DNA of 64,000 bases, taken from Mobiluncus curtisii subsp. curtisii ATCC 35241 (GTDB lineage: Bacteria; Actinomycetota; Actinomycetes; Actinomycetales; Actinomycetaceae). Shown piece by piece: positions 17,666 to 27,228 of the stretch (the first letter of the stretch is position 1; the number at the start of each line of letters is the position of its first letter). The stretch is taken from contig NZ_GL385912.1 of the NCBI RefSeq assembly GCF_000146285.1, positions 1,991,251 through 2,055,250 on the forward strand. Direction: 5' to 3'. The notes below the pieces were generated by a model that did not search any database, had not been told where the DNA came from, and saw nothing but the letters and a program-made list of their open reading frames with translations. The translations under genes were made by a program, and so were the position numbers.

Positions 17666-19941
17666 TGTTTTTCTTCCTCACTGGGTGATGTCGGCAAAGG
17701 TTCCCCACTCTTTTCGACCGAGGGCAGCGGGTCGGTGTCATCAAGAATACGCACTTCTTGTTCATTCCTCACGGGAGGAACCGGCAGACCCAAATCAGCC
17801 GGGGTCGTGGTGTTTGGTTCCGAGGCTGTCGGGCTATCTGCAGTGTTCACTTCTCCCTGCTCAAAAGGCACGGTCCCCCCGATACCGGAATCCGCCAGGG
17901 GACGGTCGGCACCGTCCAAAGCGAAGCCTTCTCCGGACTCGTCGTTGGCTTTGGCGTTACGAATCCTCACAGCTTCTGGAATTTCAATGGGTCCCCGGTC
18001 ATTAGCAGTCAATCCTTCGTAAGACTGCCAGACTTTACGACGCGGTGCCTTCTTAACATCTTTAAAGATGACGTCCAGGGCTTTTTCGTCCAGAGTTTCT
18101 TCCTCCAGCAACCGGCGTGCCAGCGTATCCAAAATGTCACGGTTTTCAGTAATGATGGACCAGGCTTCTCGCGTGGCAGCTTCCATCAAATCCTGTACTT
18201 CCGCGTCGATAGCATGGGCAGTGGAATCGGAATACTCTTGCGCTTTACCGTAATCCATGCCCACAAAAGGTTCGTCGTGAGAGCTGCCGTAACGAACCGC
18301 TCCCAGACCAGCCGACAAGCCCCAGCGGGTCACCATCTTGCGGGCGATAGCGGTGGCATTTTCAATGTCGTTAGACGCCCCGGTAGAGGGATCTTGGAAC
18401 ACGATTTCCTCCACGACTCGCCCGCCCATAGCGTAAACCAGTTGGTCCAACAGCTGATTACGGGTCTCGGAATAGCGATCCTCGGTGGGCATGACCATGG
18501 TGTAGCCCAAGGCGTGTCCGCGCGGCAGAATCGTCACTTTCGTCACGGGGTCGGAATAATTGGAGGCCGCGGCGCACAAGGCGTGACCACCCTCGTGATA
18601 AGCAGTGACCAGTTTGTCGTGGTCGTTCATGATTCGAGAATGCTTCTGAGGTCCGGCAATGACCCGGTCTACCGCTTCATCAAGATCCTGAGCTGTGATG
18701 GTTTCCCGACTGTGACGTGCCGCCAGTAAAGCCGCTTCGTTCAACACGTTGGCCAAATCCGCGCCGGTAAAACCGGGGGAACGTTTAGCCAGTGATTTCA
18801 TGTCAGTCTCGGGGTCCAAGGGCTTGTTCTTGGCGTGAACCGCCAAAATCGCTTCGCGACCCTTTAGATCTGGCGCTTCAACTGCCACTTGACGGTCAAA
18901 ACGACCGGGTCGCAGCAACGCCGGATCGAGCACGTCAGCGCGGTTTGTGGCGGCAATCATGATGACATTGGTGCGTTCATCAAATCCGTCCATCTCTACC
19001 AGCAGTTGGTTCAAGGTCTGTTCACGTTCATCGTGACCCCCGCCCAAACCGGTACCGCGGTGACGCCCTACCGCATCGATTTCGTCTACAAAAATGATGG
19101 CTGGAGCTGCTGCCCGTGCTTGCTCGAACAAATCTCGCACTCGCGAGGCACCCATCCCCACAAACATCTCGACGAATTCTGAACCGCTCATAGAAAAGAA
19201 CGGCACCCCGGCTTCGCCCGCAACAGCTCGCGCCAACAGGGTTTTACCGGTACCGGGAGGACCATAGAGCAGCACTCCCTTGGGAATTTTCGCCCCGAGC
19301 TTGTGAAACTTTTCCGGCTCCGCCAGGAACTCTTTGATTTCTTGCAATTCCTCTACAGCTTCATTGACCCCCGCCACATCGGCAAAAGTCACTTTCGTTT
19401 TGTCTTCTTTGTTGAACGTTCGAGGCTTGGCTCGACCCATTCCGAGAGGACCCATCCCCCCGCCCATGCGCGAAACAAACCAGAAAAATACCACAAAGAG
19501 GATAATCATCGGCACCATCAAAGTGAGCATGGACTCCCACCAGGAGGACACCGGATAGATAGAATCGAAGCCCTTCTTTGGTTTCGCGTCAGCGACCGCG
19601 TTCGCAACAGTTTCTGCTTGGGGGCGAACATAAGAAAAAGAGACTTTTTTGCCCGCGTCAGCATTCGGTTTCAACCCGAAAGGACCGTCTTTCGGCAGGT
19701 AAACCCGCGGACGTTGGTAGGACTTGGTCAACTCCATACTGACGGTTTGGGTTCCATCGTTAATCACGACTTTCTCGACGGTGTTACCCCGCAGCAGCGT
19801 CAGCCCTTCGCCGGTGGTGATGCGCTTGGGACCGCCTTGGGCAGAAAAAACCATGAAAGCCACAATGATGGCAATGACTACAAAGACCGCGATGCCGCCG
19901 GAGATTTGTTTTTTCTTTTGAGTTTTATTTGTCTTGTCCAT
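17662..19941 (-). CDS. ftsH: ATP-dependent zinc metalloprotease FtsH
   Basis: About 759 residues. Two membrane helices ([18 protein letters not shown] and [19 protein letters not shown]) flank an extracytoplasmic loop. The AAA domain has GPPGTGKT and [12 protein letters not shown]. The protease site is HEGGH (near 449), with Gly in place of the commoner Ala. The C-terminal ~130 residues are acidic and Pro-rich, an extension typical of actinobacteria. It removes misfolded membrane proteins. The ATG at 19941 is preferred over the GTG six bases earlier because of GGAAAAG spacing. Confidence 0.97.
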   Translation of the reverse strand: MDKTNKTQKKKQISGGIAVFVVIAIIVAFMVFSAQGGPKRITTGEGLTLLRGNTVEKVVINDGTQTVSMELTKSYQRPRVYLPKDGPFGLKPNADAGKKVSFSYVRPQAETVANAVADAKPKKGFDSIYPVSSWWESMLTLMVPMIILFVVFFWFVSRMGGGMGPLGMGRAKPRTFNKEDKTKVTFADVAGVNEAVEELQEIKEFLAEPEKFHKLGAKIPKGVLLYGPPGTGKTLLARAVAGEAGVPFFSMSGSEFVEMFVGMGASRVRDLFEQARAAAPAIIFVDEIDAVGRHRGTGLGGGHDEREQTLNQLLVEMDGFDERTNVIMIAATNRADVLDPALLRPGRFDRQVAVEAPDLKGREAILAVHAKNKPLDPETDMKSLAKRSPGFTGADLANVLNEAALLAARHSRETITAQDLDEAVDRVIAGPQKHSRIMNDHDKLVTAYHEGGHALCAAASNYSDPVTKVTILPRGHALGYTMVMPTEDRYSETRNQLLDQLVYAMGGRVVEEIVFQDPSTGASNDIENATAIARKMVTRWGLSAGLGAVRYGSSHDEPFVGMDYGKAQEYSDSTAHAIDAEVQDLMEAATREAWSIITENRDILDTLARRLLEEETLDEKALDVIFKDVKKAPRRKVWQSYEGLTANDRGPIEIPEAVRIRNAKANDESGEGFALDGADRPLADSGIGGTVPFEQGEVNTADSPTASEPNTTTPADLGLPVPPVRNEQEVRILDDTDPLPSVEKSGEPLPTSPSEEEKQ

Positions 19942-20280
19942 GTTCACTTTTCCGTTATCCGGTACTACCCCTTAAGCCTACCAAACAGCTCAAAAATGGT
20001 TACATTACCGCAGTTTTATACCAGTCAAAGGGGAAGCACCTGAAAGTTGCTATCGCGTCTGGTTCTTGACTCGCAGACGCGATAGAAATCGGCGCAAAAG
20101 GAGAACTTACTTTCTTAAAAAACAAAAGAAATACGCGTAAATATACCCAATCCCCCTGAACCGAGAGACTCTGGACTGCTCTACAGCCCCGACCCGCGCC
20201 ACTCCGGGAGCAGACACGAAGCACGGCGATCTGAATTACCGTAAATCCTGACTACGCGGTTCCCCAAAGTATCCGCAACG
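19942..20280. other. 339-base intergenic region between hpt and ftsH with an inverted repeat
   Basis: No convincing gene. It should hold the hpt 3' end and the ftsH promoter. The clearest structure is a perfect 12-bp inverted repeat, CTATCGCGTCTG (20050-20061) and CAGACGCGATAG (20074-20085), in the ftsH leader. A T-rich tract on the minus strand (20114-20128) may mark the end of hpt transcription. A 74-codon ORF here looks random. Confidence 0.6.
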
Positions 20281-20835
20281 TTACTTTTCGTAAACGTGAG
20301 GCGCTAGCAGCCCGATGAACGGCAAGTTGCGATAGTGCTCGGCATAATCCAGACCGTATCCAACCACGAATTCATTGGGAATATCGAAGCCGACGTAGCG
20401 CGGGTTAACCACCGCTTTGGCAGCATCGGGTTTACGCAGTAACGTCGCGATATTCAACGAGGCACACCCGCGAGTGCGCAGGTTTGCCTCCAACCAAGAC
20501 AGAGTGAGACCGGAATCAATAATGTCCTCGACAATCAGGACGTGGCGGTCTTTGATGTCTGTGTCCAAATCTTTCAAAATCCGTACCACTCCGGAAGATT
20601 TCGTCCCGGAGCCATAGGAAGACACTGCCATCCAGTCCATCTGAATGGGCGAGTGCAGTTTCCGCGCTAAGTCTGCCATCACCATGACCGCCCCACGCAG
20701 CACGCCCACCAGCAGGATTTCGTGACCCTCGTAGTCTTTGTCAATGACCGCCGCCATTTGAGTGAGCCTGTTTTGTATTTGTTCCTCGGTCAATAAGACC
20801 CGTTCCATGTCTGCGCCCATGTCTGCAGCGTCCAT
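20281..20835 (-). CDS. hpt: Hypoxanthine phosphoribosyltransferase
   Basis: 184 residues from the ATG at 20835, which has GGGAGG six bases upstream. It salvages hypoxanthine/guanine with PRPP. The PRPP-binding loop reads [14 protein letters not shown], and the C-terminal [10 protein letters not shown] is typical. tilS lies just upstream in the same direction, an order seen in many bacteria (tilS-hpt-ftsH). Confidence 0.96.
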   Translation of the reverse strand: MDAADMGADMERVLLTEEQIQNRLTQMAAVIDKDYEGHEILLVGVLRGAVMVMADLARKLHSPIQMDWMAVSSYGSGTKSSGVVRILKDLDTDIKDRHVLIVEDIIDSGLTLSWLEANLRTRGCASLNIATLLRKPDAAKAVVNPRYVGFDIPNEFVVGYGLDYAEHYRNLPFIGLLAPHVYEK

Positions 20836-20938
20836 CACATGCCTCCCTCAAATCGCAGGTCCATTCTAAAAGTGTTCCACTGGACTGTGTCCATTTTAGA
20901 CCTTCCCTCCGCAATGCCTAAATGCGTCAGAATTTGGC

Positions 20939-22186
20939 TCACTCTGGTTGCTGTTTTGAGTCGGAGCGATTCTGGCTGGCACTAAATTCCAGGAAGTTTC
21001 CCCGCCGGGTCACCGTAATTCCAGGCAGGGTCAGCGGGCCTTGTCCATGCCAGTCACGAATCAGGTCCACTACGCCACGCAGGTGGGCTGCAGTGAGGGA
21101 ATCCACCCTCGCCCCCGCTAGTAAACTTGCTTTACGCACCACGCGCCGCAAGACGGGGGCGGAATAGCGGATTAGGTCGCGGTATTTGTACCCCTCAATG
21201 ACTGTGAGTTCAAGTTTCACACTGTCCCCCGGTTCCCAATCGCCGGGCTCATCGCTGAGCACTTCCCAAAAGACCTCTCCCGCGAGCATTCCCAGTATGG
21301 TGTCGTCCGCGGCGGCCTGACCGGCCAGACGTGCCAGTGCGGGAGCGGGGTCTTGTCCGAGCGCGGCCGCGAGCGCGGGCATGACCTGCTCGCGGATAGC
21401 AGCACGAGGTAACGGCTGGCCGGCGGCAGTTTTCACGGGACCTTCCATTCGGTTGCTCGGATCGTTGACAGCCACGAGCCCGGCCTGTTCACAAGCGGCT
21501 TGGGTGAGTTCCCGCCGGATTCCCAGCAACGGACGCGCTAGGCTCAAATCCACCGCGGCAACAGCACCGGAATCTGCCTCTCTCCAGGCAAAACGTAAGG
21601 GCAGACCGGTTTTGCAATCCAGGGTCTCAAATTCTCTCATGGCCGCAATAGAACGTAACGAAGATCCCCGCGCCAAACGTAACAAGACGGTTTCTGCCTG
21701 GTCATCCAGCGTATGTCCGGTGAGAATAACCGCGTGGTCCTTCCCCTGGGCTTTGGCCTCGGCGACGGCGGCGCGTGCCAACAATCCCCAGCGCAACAGG
21801 CGCGCCTCTCCCTCTGGTCCGTTTGCGCCCCCGCCGCTTTCGCCCCGCAACACCATCGCCGAAGAAAACCCCAGCTCACGGGCACACTGGACGGCAGCTT
21901 GTGATTCTGCGGCGGATTCAGGTCGCCAGCCGTGATCTACCGTGAAGCAACTCACGTCCCACGGATGCGGGTGATGCAGGGCGACGCGAACCAGCGCCGC
22001 CGCTAAACTCAGCGAATCAGGACCACCCGAAAGCGCCAGGCACAGCAGAGTATCGTCAGGGGAACCTAGTGATTGCAGCACCCGGCGCACCGCGAGCTGG
22101 ATTTCCCCCAAAGCTCCCCCGGCATCGCGCTCCCACAGGCGTGTTTCGGCACCCTCAGGGCTAACAAATGGGGGCAGAGAACTCAT
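20939..22186 (-). CDS. tilS: tRNA(Ile)-lysidine synthetase
   Basis: About 415 residues. It changes the wobble C of the isoleucine CAU anticodon to lysidine so that it reads AUA. The N-type ATP pyrophosphatase loop is SGGPDS, followed by the HTLDDQAETVLLRLARGS block. Start is ATG 22186 or GTG 22195. It is followed by hpt and then ftsH, the conserved order. Confidence 0.93.
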   Translation of the reverse strand: MSSLPPFVSPEGAETRLWERDAGGALGEIQLAVRRVLQSLGSPDDTLLCLALSGGPDSLSLAAALVRVALHHPHPWDVSCFTVDHGWRPESAAESQAAVQCARELGFSSAMVLRGESGGGANGPEGEARLLRWGLLARAAVAEAKAQGKDHAVILTGHTLDDQAETVLLRLARGSSLRSIAAMREFETLDCKTGLPLRFAWREADSGAVAAVDLSLARPLLGIRRELTQAACEQAGLVAVNDPSNRMEGPVKTAAGQPLPRAAIREQVMPALAAALGQDPAPALARLAGQAAADDTILGMLAGEVFWEVLSDEPGDWEPGDSVKLELTVIEGYKYRDLIRYSAPVLRRVVRKASLLAGARVDSLTAAHLRGVVDLIRDWHGQGPLTLPGITVTRRGNFLEFSASQNRSDSKQQPE

Positions 22187-22204
22187 GGGGCGCACTCTAC
22201 TATA

Positions 22205-23599
22205 TTAGAGGCGCGCCACGAAAGGCATAATCCTGTTTTGATTATAGAAGTTGAAAGTGCCCACGGAGCTACCGGGCTTAGGCGCCATCAGGATGGTATT
22301 GCCACCAGAGTAAATCGCTACGTGGTAGACCCCGCTGCCGGCCCCGTTATTGGACCAGAACACCAAATCTCCCGGCTGTTTCTGGCTGAAGGGCACATTG
22401 GCGTAGGCGTTGTATTGGGCTGCCGCGGAACGTTGCACGCCTTTACCCAGTTCTCTCATTCCCGCATAGACCAGTCCAGAGCAGTCATAACCATTCGGTC
22501 CGGTTCCACCCCAAACGTAAGGGAGACCAGTCTTGGTTTTGGCCCATTCCAACAGGGCAGGTCCGTATCCTCCGCTGGCAGCCCGGCTGGGAGGGCTCAC
22601 GACCCGCGGAGCCGGAGCGGCGGCAGGAGACGGTGGCGCTGGCTGCGGAGGAGCCGCAACAGGTGGTGGTGCCGGATTTGAAGGTTGCGTTGCCGGAGCT
22701 GCCGGTGCTGCCGGCGCAGCCGTGCGCTGCCGCGCCTGGCGGTCAGCTTCCGCTTTCGCTGCCTGTTCACGGGCTTTTTGCTCGGCCGCTTGTTGAGCTG
22801 CTCGGGCAGCAGCTTGCTGAGCTGCCAAGGCTTCTTGTTCTTGACGTTTGCGCTGCGCCGCGACCGCTAAGGCAGCTTGGCGTTCCTGCTCGACTTTTTC
22901 CTGACGGGCTTTTTCTTCCGCGATCGTCACGTCGCGTTCCCGCGCGAGCTCCACGATGATTTTTTCCCGTTGGGTTTCCAGTTTCTTGAGGTCATCCAGA
23001 GCATCTTGGGCCTGGTTACGGGCAGTTTTCTCGGTAGTAGCCAAGCTAACAGCGGCATCTTTCTTGGCTTTGGCAGCGCGATCGGCCTTGTCACGCAAGA
23101 CCTCAGCGACATTTTGCAACGCCATCAATCCCTGAGTTTGGCTGTCCGCCTGATTGCCTAGAGCGTCAGTGGCAGCTTCTTTCAAAGCGGCTTTACGGAA
23201 GGCATCTGATTCAGTAATCGCTGCAAAATCCGACAATCCATTGCCGTTTTGGCGATACATCGCCACGGCAAGACGACCCAATTTCGCTTTCGCTGCATCG
23301 GCGTCTCGTTTTGCTGCCTGGGCTTTTTTCGCGCTTTCGCTTGCCTCGGAAGTAGCAGCATTCAGCGCATCCGTAGCCTCGGCGAAATCCTCTGCCGTTT
23401 GGGCATAGTGTAACTGGGCTGCATCGACTTTCACACGGTTGCGGGCGATAGCGCTTTCCAGTTGGGCGATACGGTCAGATTTGGCGCTGGGGGCTCCCAC
23501 CGCCAGGGGAATTGTTCCCATCCCCAGAGTCATAGCCGCAGCTACACTCACTACCGCCAAGCGACGCCGCCATGGTCCAAAATGGTCTGCGTTACTCAA
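22205..23599 (-). CDS. Secreted NlpC/P60 peptidoglycan endopeptidase with coiled-coil
   Basis: 464 residues, TTG start at 23599 with GGGAGG six bases upstream. A signal peptide (RRRLAVVSVAAAMTLGMGTIPLAVGA) leads to a long Ala/Lys/Glu/Gln coiled coil (about 40-270), a Pro/Ala linker and a C-terminal NlpC/P60 domain with the catalytic Cys in YDCSGLVYA and His in VYHVAIYSGG. It resembles RipA-type hydrolases that cut stem peptides during daughter-cell separation, with the coiled coil as a likely regulatory arm. It has its own promoter and a regulatory box shared with the M23 gene at 39864-40688. Confidence 0.92.
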   Translation of the reverse strand: MSNADHFGPWRRRLAVVSVAAAMTLGMGTIPLAVGAPSAKSDRIAQLESAIARNRVKVDAAQLHYAQTAEDFAEATDALNAATSEASESAKKAQAAKRDADAAKAKLGRLAVAMYRQNGNGLSDFAAITESDAFRKAALKEAATDALGNQADSQTQGLMALQNVAEVLRDKADRAAKAKKDAAVSLATTEKTARNQAQDALDDLKKLETQREKIIVELARERDVTIAEEKARQEKVEQERQAALAVAAQRKRQEQEALAAQQAAARAAQQAAEQKAREQAAKAEADRQARQRTAAPAAPAAPATQPSNPAPPPVAAPPQPAPPSPAAAPAPRVVSPPSRAASGGYGPALLEWAKTKTGLPYVWGGTGPNGYDCSGLVYAGMRELGKGVQRSAAAQYNAYANVPFSQKQPGDLVFWSNNGAGSGVYHVAIYSGGNTILMAPKPGSSVGTFNFYNQNRIMPFVARL

Positions 23600-23667
23600 A
23601 GTCTGCCTCCCTTAACAGCTTCTTTAACCCTAGCCACATCCATCGGCAGTTTACATCAGATTTAACT

Positions 23668-23697
23668 ATTCTAAACAAAATTCACTGAATTTTACAA
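23668..23697 (-). promoter_or_regulatory. Candidate promoter of the NlpC/P60 gene
   Basis: TTGTAA (23697-23692), an 18-base spacer and TAGAAT (23673-23668) on the minus strand. The predicted start near 23661 leaves a ~60-base leader with the gene's GGGAGG site. Confidence 0.5.
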
Positions 23698-23708
23698 TAA
23701 TCTCAGGA

Positions 23709-23732
23709 TTCACTTTAGTAACAGTAGTAACA
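23709..23732 (+). promoter_or_regulatory. GTAACA direct-repeat box (MtrA-box-like) upstream of the NlpC/P60 gene
   Basis: GTAACA occurs at 23718-23723 and 23727-23732, nine bases apart. It lies inside TTCACTTTAGTAACA (23709-23723), which recurs exactly at 40775-40789 upstream of the M23 peptidase. It sits 12 bases above the -35. GTAACA-type direct repeats are the known target style of the actinobacterial response regulator MtrA, which controls cell-wall hydrolases; assignment here is inference. Confidence 0.5.
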
Positions 23733-23778
23733 TTTGTACGCACGATTGCCGCTGTTTTTATCAACTACCCAACCAAAA

Positions 23779-23816
23779 AAGGTTCCCCTCCCGCACAAAC
23801 GCAAGAGGGGAACCTT
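23779..23816 (-). terminator. Intrinsic terminator of rho
   Basis: Arms AAGGTTCCCCTC (23779-23790) and GAGGGGAACCTT (23805-23816), a 12-bp perfect stem with a 14-base loop. On the minus strand it runs directly into a T-tract (TTTTTTGG). It lies 17 bases after the rho stop. Confidence 0.9.
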
Positions 23817-23832
23817 GTGAAAAATAAAAGAA

Positions 23833-25560
23833 TTATTCCGTGGGAGTCGTCTTGGCGACTGCCATCAGGAACTCGGCATTGTTCTGGGTATCCTTCAGCT
23901 TCTGGAGTACCACTCCCGCGGCCTGTTCCAGTTCCAGAGACGCCAGCACACGACGCAACCGCCACAGCACGCTCAGCTCCTCCTTCGTGAACAGCACCTC
24001 TTCGTGACGAGTGCCCGAAGCATTGACATCCACTGCCGGATACAGACGCTTTTCAGCCAGTTCACGAGACAAACGCAGCTCCATATTGCCGGTACCTTTG
24101 AATTCCTCAAAGATAACTTCGTCCATCTTGGAGCCGGTTTCGACCAAGGCTGTAGCAATAATCGTCAAGGAACCGCCGTTTTCAACATTGCGGGCAGCCC
24201 CAAAGAAACGCTTGGGCGGATACAGCGCCGACGCGTCCACACCGCCGGAGAGAATCCGACCCGAAGCCGGGGCAGCCAGATTATAAGCACGCCCCAAACG
24301 GGTGATGGAATCCAGCAGTACCACGACATCGCCCCCCAACTCCACCAGGCGCTTAGCCCGCTCAATGGCGAGTTCTGCCACGGTGGTGTGCTCCGAAGCC
24401 GGACGGTCGAAAGTCGAGGCAATAACCTCGCCCTTGACCGTGCGTTGCATATCGGTAACTTCCTCCGGACGTTCGTCCACCAGGACCACCATGATGTGAA
24501 CTTCAGGGTTGTTGATGGAAATCGCGTTAGCAATCTGTTGCAAGATGATGGTCTTGCCAGCTTTTGGCGGGGACACAATCAAACCGCGCTGCCCCTTCCC
24601 GATAGGAGCCATCAAGTCAATAATCCGCGGAGCCAGCACCTTCGAAGACGTTTCCAAACGTAACTGCTCATCGGGATACAGCGGGGTGAGCTTGGAAAAC
24701 TCGATTCGTTGCGAGGCTTCCTCGAGACTCTGACCGTTAATGGACTCCAGGTGCACCAAAGCGTTGTGCTTGACGCGACGTTCTTCACCTTCACGAGGCT
24801 TGCGCACGGCTCCCACTATCGCGTCGCCAGAACGCAGCCCCCACCGGCGCACCTGTCCCAAAGTCACGTAAACATCGTTGGGACCGGGCAGATACCCGGA
24901 GGTTCGCACGAAGGCGTGATTCTCTTTCACTTCCAAGATACCGGCAATGGGCAGCAATTCTTCAGGGCTAATCTCGTCGCTGCTGTTGGTATTGTCGTTG
25001 TCATCCCGATCGCGCCCGCGATTGCGGTTACGGTTCCGACCACGACGATCGTTGCGATTACGACGATCATAGTGTTCGCTGCGCTCTTCTTGAGTTTGTT
25101 CACGGCGCACGCTAGCTCCCTGAGCTACCGCCTCTAGTTGAGGATTGTTTTCGGTGACTGAATCGACATCATCGTGGTTACGGCGTTGACGCGTGGGAGT
25201 GGCTCCCAAATCACGTTCCAACGCAGCCTTTACGTCAAGAGTGGCAGCTTTTTCAGAAGTTTCATCCACGGCGGGTTCTCCTGCCGGAGCAGAAGCCCGA
25301 CGATGACGACGCGCCGCACGTGCCTGGCTCGCGGAGATGGCAGCATCCTTCTCGCCGTCATGTTCAGCGACACGAGTCTGTTCCGGCGCGGCAGTCTCTG
25401 CAAGTGCGGAGGTACCGGCAGAACCTCCAGATTGCTGTTTTTCAATAATCGCTTCAATGAGTTGCGGTTTCCGAGCCTGCGAAATGCCTTTGATTTCTAG
25501 CGACTTTGCCAGTTCGCGCAGTTCCGAAAGCTTCATAGCAGCCAGTTGATTGTCGTTCAC
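23833..25560 (-). CDS. rho: Transcription termination factor Rho
   Basis: About 575 residues. An N-terminal Rho_N helix domain ([18 protein letters not shown]) is followed by a low-complexity Arg/Asn/Asp-rich insert (roughly residues 150-200) found in high-GC relatives. Then come the RNA-binding cold-shock domain ([26 protein letters not shown]) and the RecA-like motor with Walker A ([11 protein letters not shown]), the Q-loop and [15 protein letters not shown]. The start is uncertain: GTG 25560 has AAGGA five bases upstream, while ATG 25566 and an earlier start at 25602 are also open. Termination of its own mRNA is by an intrinsic hairpin. Confidence 0.95.
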   Translation of the reverse strand: MNDNQLAAMKLSELRELAKSLEIKGISQARKPQLIEAIIEKQQSGGSAGTSALAETAAPEQTRVAEHDGEKDAAISASQARAARRHRRASAPAGEPAVDETSEKAATLDVKAALERDLGATPTRQRRNHDDVDSVTENNPQLEAVAQGASVRREQTQEERSEHYDRRNRNDRRGRNRNRNRGRDRDDNDNTNSSDEISPEELLPIAGILEVKENHAFVRTSGYLPGPNDVYVTLGQVRRWGLRSGDAIVGAVRKPREGEERRVKHNALVHLESINGQSLEEASQRIEFSKLTPLYPDEQLRLETSSKVLAPRIIDLMAPIGKGQRGLIVSPPKAGKTIILQQIANAISINNPEVHIMVVLVDERPEEVTDMQRTVKGEVIASTFDRPASEHTTVAELAIERAKRLVELGGDVVVLLDSITRLGRAYNLAAPASGRILSGGVDASALYPPKRFFGAARNVENGGSLTIIATALVETGSKMDEVIFEEFKGTGNMELRLSRELAEKRLYPAVDVNASGTRHEEVLFTKEELSVLWRLRRVLASLELEQAAGVVLQKLKDTQNNAEFLMAVAKTTPTE

Positions 25561-25943
25561 AAGCATCCTTATCTCAAAGGTAATGGGTAAAAACTCGCGC
25601 AACGTTCCAAATTACGAAGGTTCGCAAGCAGACCGACTCAAGAATACGAATCGGGGTTGGTCCGGAAGATTTCTACGGACCCGCGGCTGAGCCGTGTTGA
25701 TAAAATCATACCTCCACGCTAAGGTTTCAACAAAACGAGTATCAACCTCGTCAGCGTGACCCCGTCATCACCCGGACCACACAATGGTCTATCGAGTATC
25801 GGAAGCTACCGCAGCAACGCAATTCCGGGGCACTAGGGATGTAGTTTCCGCCGCTTTGTGTTTTATTTTAACATTCAATGCTTTGCGGATTTGGATTCTC
25901 TATCTCACCCGAAAGATTTCATTTTTCAAAGAAAGGCATTCTG
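25561..25943. other. Divergent control region between rho and the liv operon
   Basis: A 383-base region with no credible gene. It must hold the promoters for rho (-) and the liv operon (+). The rho side shows a reasonable promoter (see next entry). The liv side has AT-rich sequence near 25860-25880 but no clear -35/-10 pair. No riboswitch structure was recognised by eye. Confidence 0.6.
25705..25733 (-). promoter_or_regulatory. Candidate rho promoter
   Basis: TTGTTG (25733-25728), a 17-base spacer and TATGAT (25710-25705) on the minus strand. It would give a leader of about 140 bases, long enough for the autogenous attenuation known for rho in other bacteria. Confidence 0.45.
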
Positions 25944-27134
25944 ATGAAACGCATAATTGCGGCTGCTGCAATTTCAGCACTCACCTTGACCGGCATGACG
26001 GCCTGCACCTCACCCAGCTCTGGACCCGTGGCAGGGGGCAACGCCGCTACTGGTGACACGATAAAAATCGGTGTTAACTACGAACTTTCCGGCGCAGTCG
26101 CCACCTACGGTAAACAAAATGTGGACGGCATCGAACTGGCGTTTGCTGAAATCAACGCCAAGGGCGGCGTCAAAGGCAAAAAGATTGAAATCGTGAAATA
26201 CGATTCCAAGTCAGAGCCAGCCGAAGCCACCACTTTGGTCACCAAACTGATGAGCCAGGACAAGGTCCTGACCATGATTGGTCCGGCAACCTCCGGTTCT
26301 TTCAAAGCGGTCATCCCCGCCGGTAACCAAAATAAAGTTCCGGTAATTTCCGGTTCTGCCACCGCGGATGATGTGACCGTCACCGGCGGCAAACTCCAAG
26401 AATTCGCGTTCCGCACCTGTTTCTCCGATTCCTATCAGGGCGGTGTGATGGCAAAATATGCCGCCGAAAAGTTAGGCGCCAAGACCGCAGTCATCATGGG
26501 GGACACCTCTTCAGACTATGCAAAAGGCCTGGCAAAGAACTTTCAGGAAAACTTCACCAAATCTGGTGGTTCCGTCGTCGCCGAAGAAGGCTACGTGGCC
26601 GGCGACACCGATTTCAAGGCGACCTTGACCAACATCAAGGGCAAGAATTTCGATGTGCTCTATATCCCCGGCTACTACCAGGAAGTCGGACTCATCATCA
26701 AGCAGGCACGCGAACTGGGTATCAACGCCAAGATTCTGGGAGGCGACGGCTTTGATTCCCCTACCCTACTGGAACTGGCAGGCGCCTCGGCATTGAACAA
26801 CGTCTTCTTTACTTCGCACTACTCAGCGCTAGATACTTCCAACACTAAGCTCCAGAACTTTATCAAGACCTACCAGGATAAGTTCGGCGGGGAACCTTCC
26901 TCATTCAACGCCTTGGGCTACGACACGGCTTACTTCGTAGCCCAGGCGATTGGTGAAGCAAAAGAGCTGAACGGTCCAGCTATTGCCGAAGCGATGGCTC
27001 ATGCCAAGGGCTTCGCTGGAGTGACCGGTTCTTTCGACATGGATCCCCAGACCCATGACCCGATTAAGACGGCGGTTGTGGTTTCCCTAAAGGACGGTGT
27101 CCAGGACTCCGCTGAGGCCTACGCCCTGAAGTAG
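25944..27134 (+). CDS. livK: Branched-chain amino acid ABC transporter substrate-binding lipoprotein
   Basis: 396 residues from the ATG at 25944, with GAAAGG seven bases upstream; a longer frame adds an unlikely N-terminus. The signal peptide ends in a lipobox (TGMTAC). The mature part is a class I Leu/Ile/Val-binding fold (IKIGVNYELSGAVATYGKQNVDGIELAFAEIN, VPVISGSATADDVTV, DTSSDYAKGLA). It captures amino acids for the permease-ATPase encoded downstream. The exact ligand (Leu/Ile/Val or a related amide) is not certain. Confidence 0.9.
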   Translation: MKRIIAAAAISALTLTGMTACTSPSSGPVAGGNAATGDTIKIGVNYELSGAVATYGKQNVDGIELAFAEINAKGGVKGKKIEIVKYDSKSEPAEATTLVTKLMSQDKVLTMIGPATSGSFKAVIPAGNQNKVPVISGSATADDVTVTGGKLQEFAFRTCFSDSYQGGVMAKYAAEKLGAKTAVIMGDTSSDYAKGLAKNFQENFTKSGGSVVAEEGYVAGDTDFKATLTNIKGKNFDVLYIPGYYQEVGLIIKQARELGINAKILGGDGFDSPTLLELAGASALNNVFFTSHYSALDTSNTKLQNFIKTYQDKFGGEPSSFNALGYDTAYFVAQAIGEAKELNGPAIAEAMAHAKGFAGVTGSFDMDPQTHDPIKTAVVVSLKDGVQDSAEAYALK

Positions 27135-27208
27135 TCGGGTATGTCCGCCGGGCGAGGTGCCCTGTTTGCCCGACTCCTCACCGGATTTGGGGCTCTCGCC
27201 CAGCGGAC
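27134..27208 (+). other. Two competing hairpins between livK and livH
   Basis: A long stem pairs 27143-27156 (GTCCGCCGGGCGAG) with 27195-27208 (CTCGCCCAGCGGAC), 13 pairs with one mismatch. An overlapping alternative pairs GTCGGG (27134-27139) with CCCGAC (27169-27174); the two cannot form together. No T-tract follows. It probably limits read-through or protects the livK mRNA 3' end, giving excess binding protein. Confidence 0.5.
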
Positions 27209-27228
27209 CTTAAGAAAGAACGTTCCTC

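Noticed and set aside
17758-18729. 323-codon frame opposite ftsH
   Set aside because: Antisense shadow with no family resemblance and no upstream site.
20000-20224. 74-codon frame in the hpt-ftsH gap
   Set aside because: Arg/Cys/Ser-rich random-looking peptide, no ribosome site, crosses the inverted repeat.
23600-23760. Possible ydaO-type c-di-AMP riboswitch before the NlpC/P60 gene, as seen before cell-wall hydrolases in other actinobacteria
   Set aside because: The predicted leader is only about 60 bases, too short for that aptamer, and no matching core was seen; a GTAACA repeat box explains the region better.
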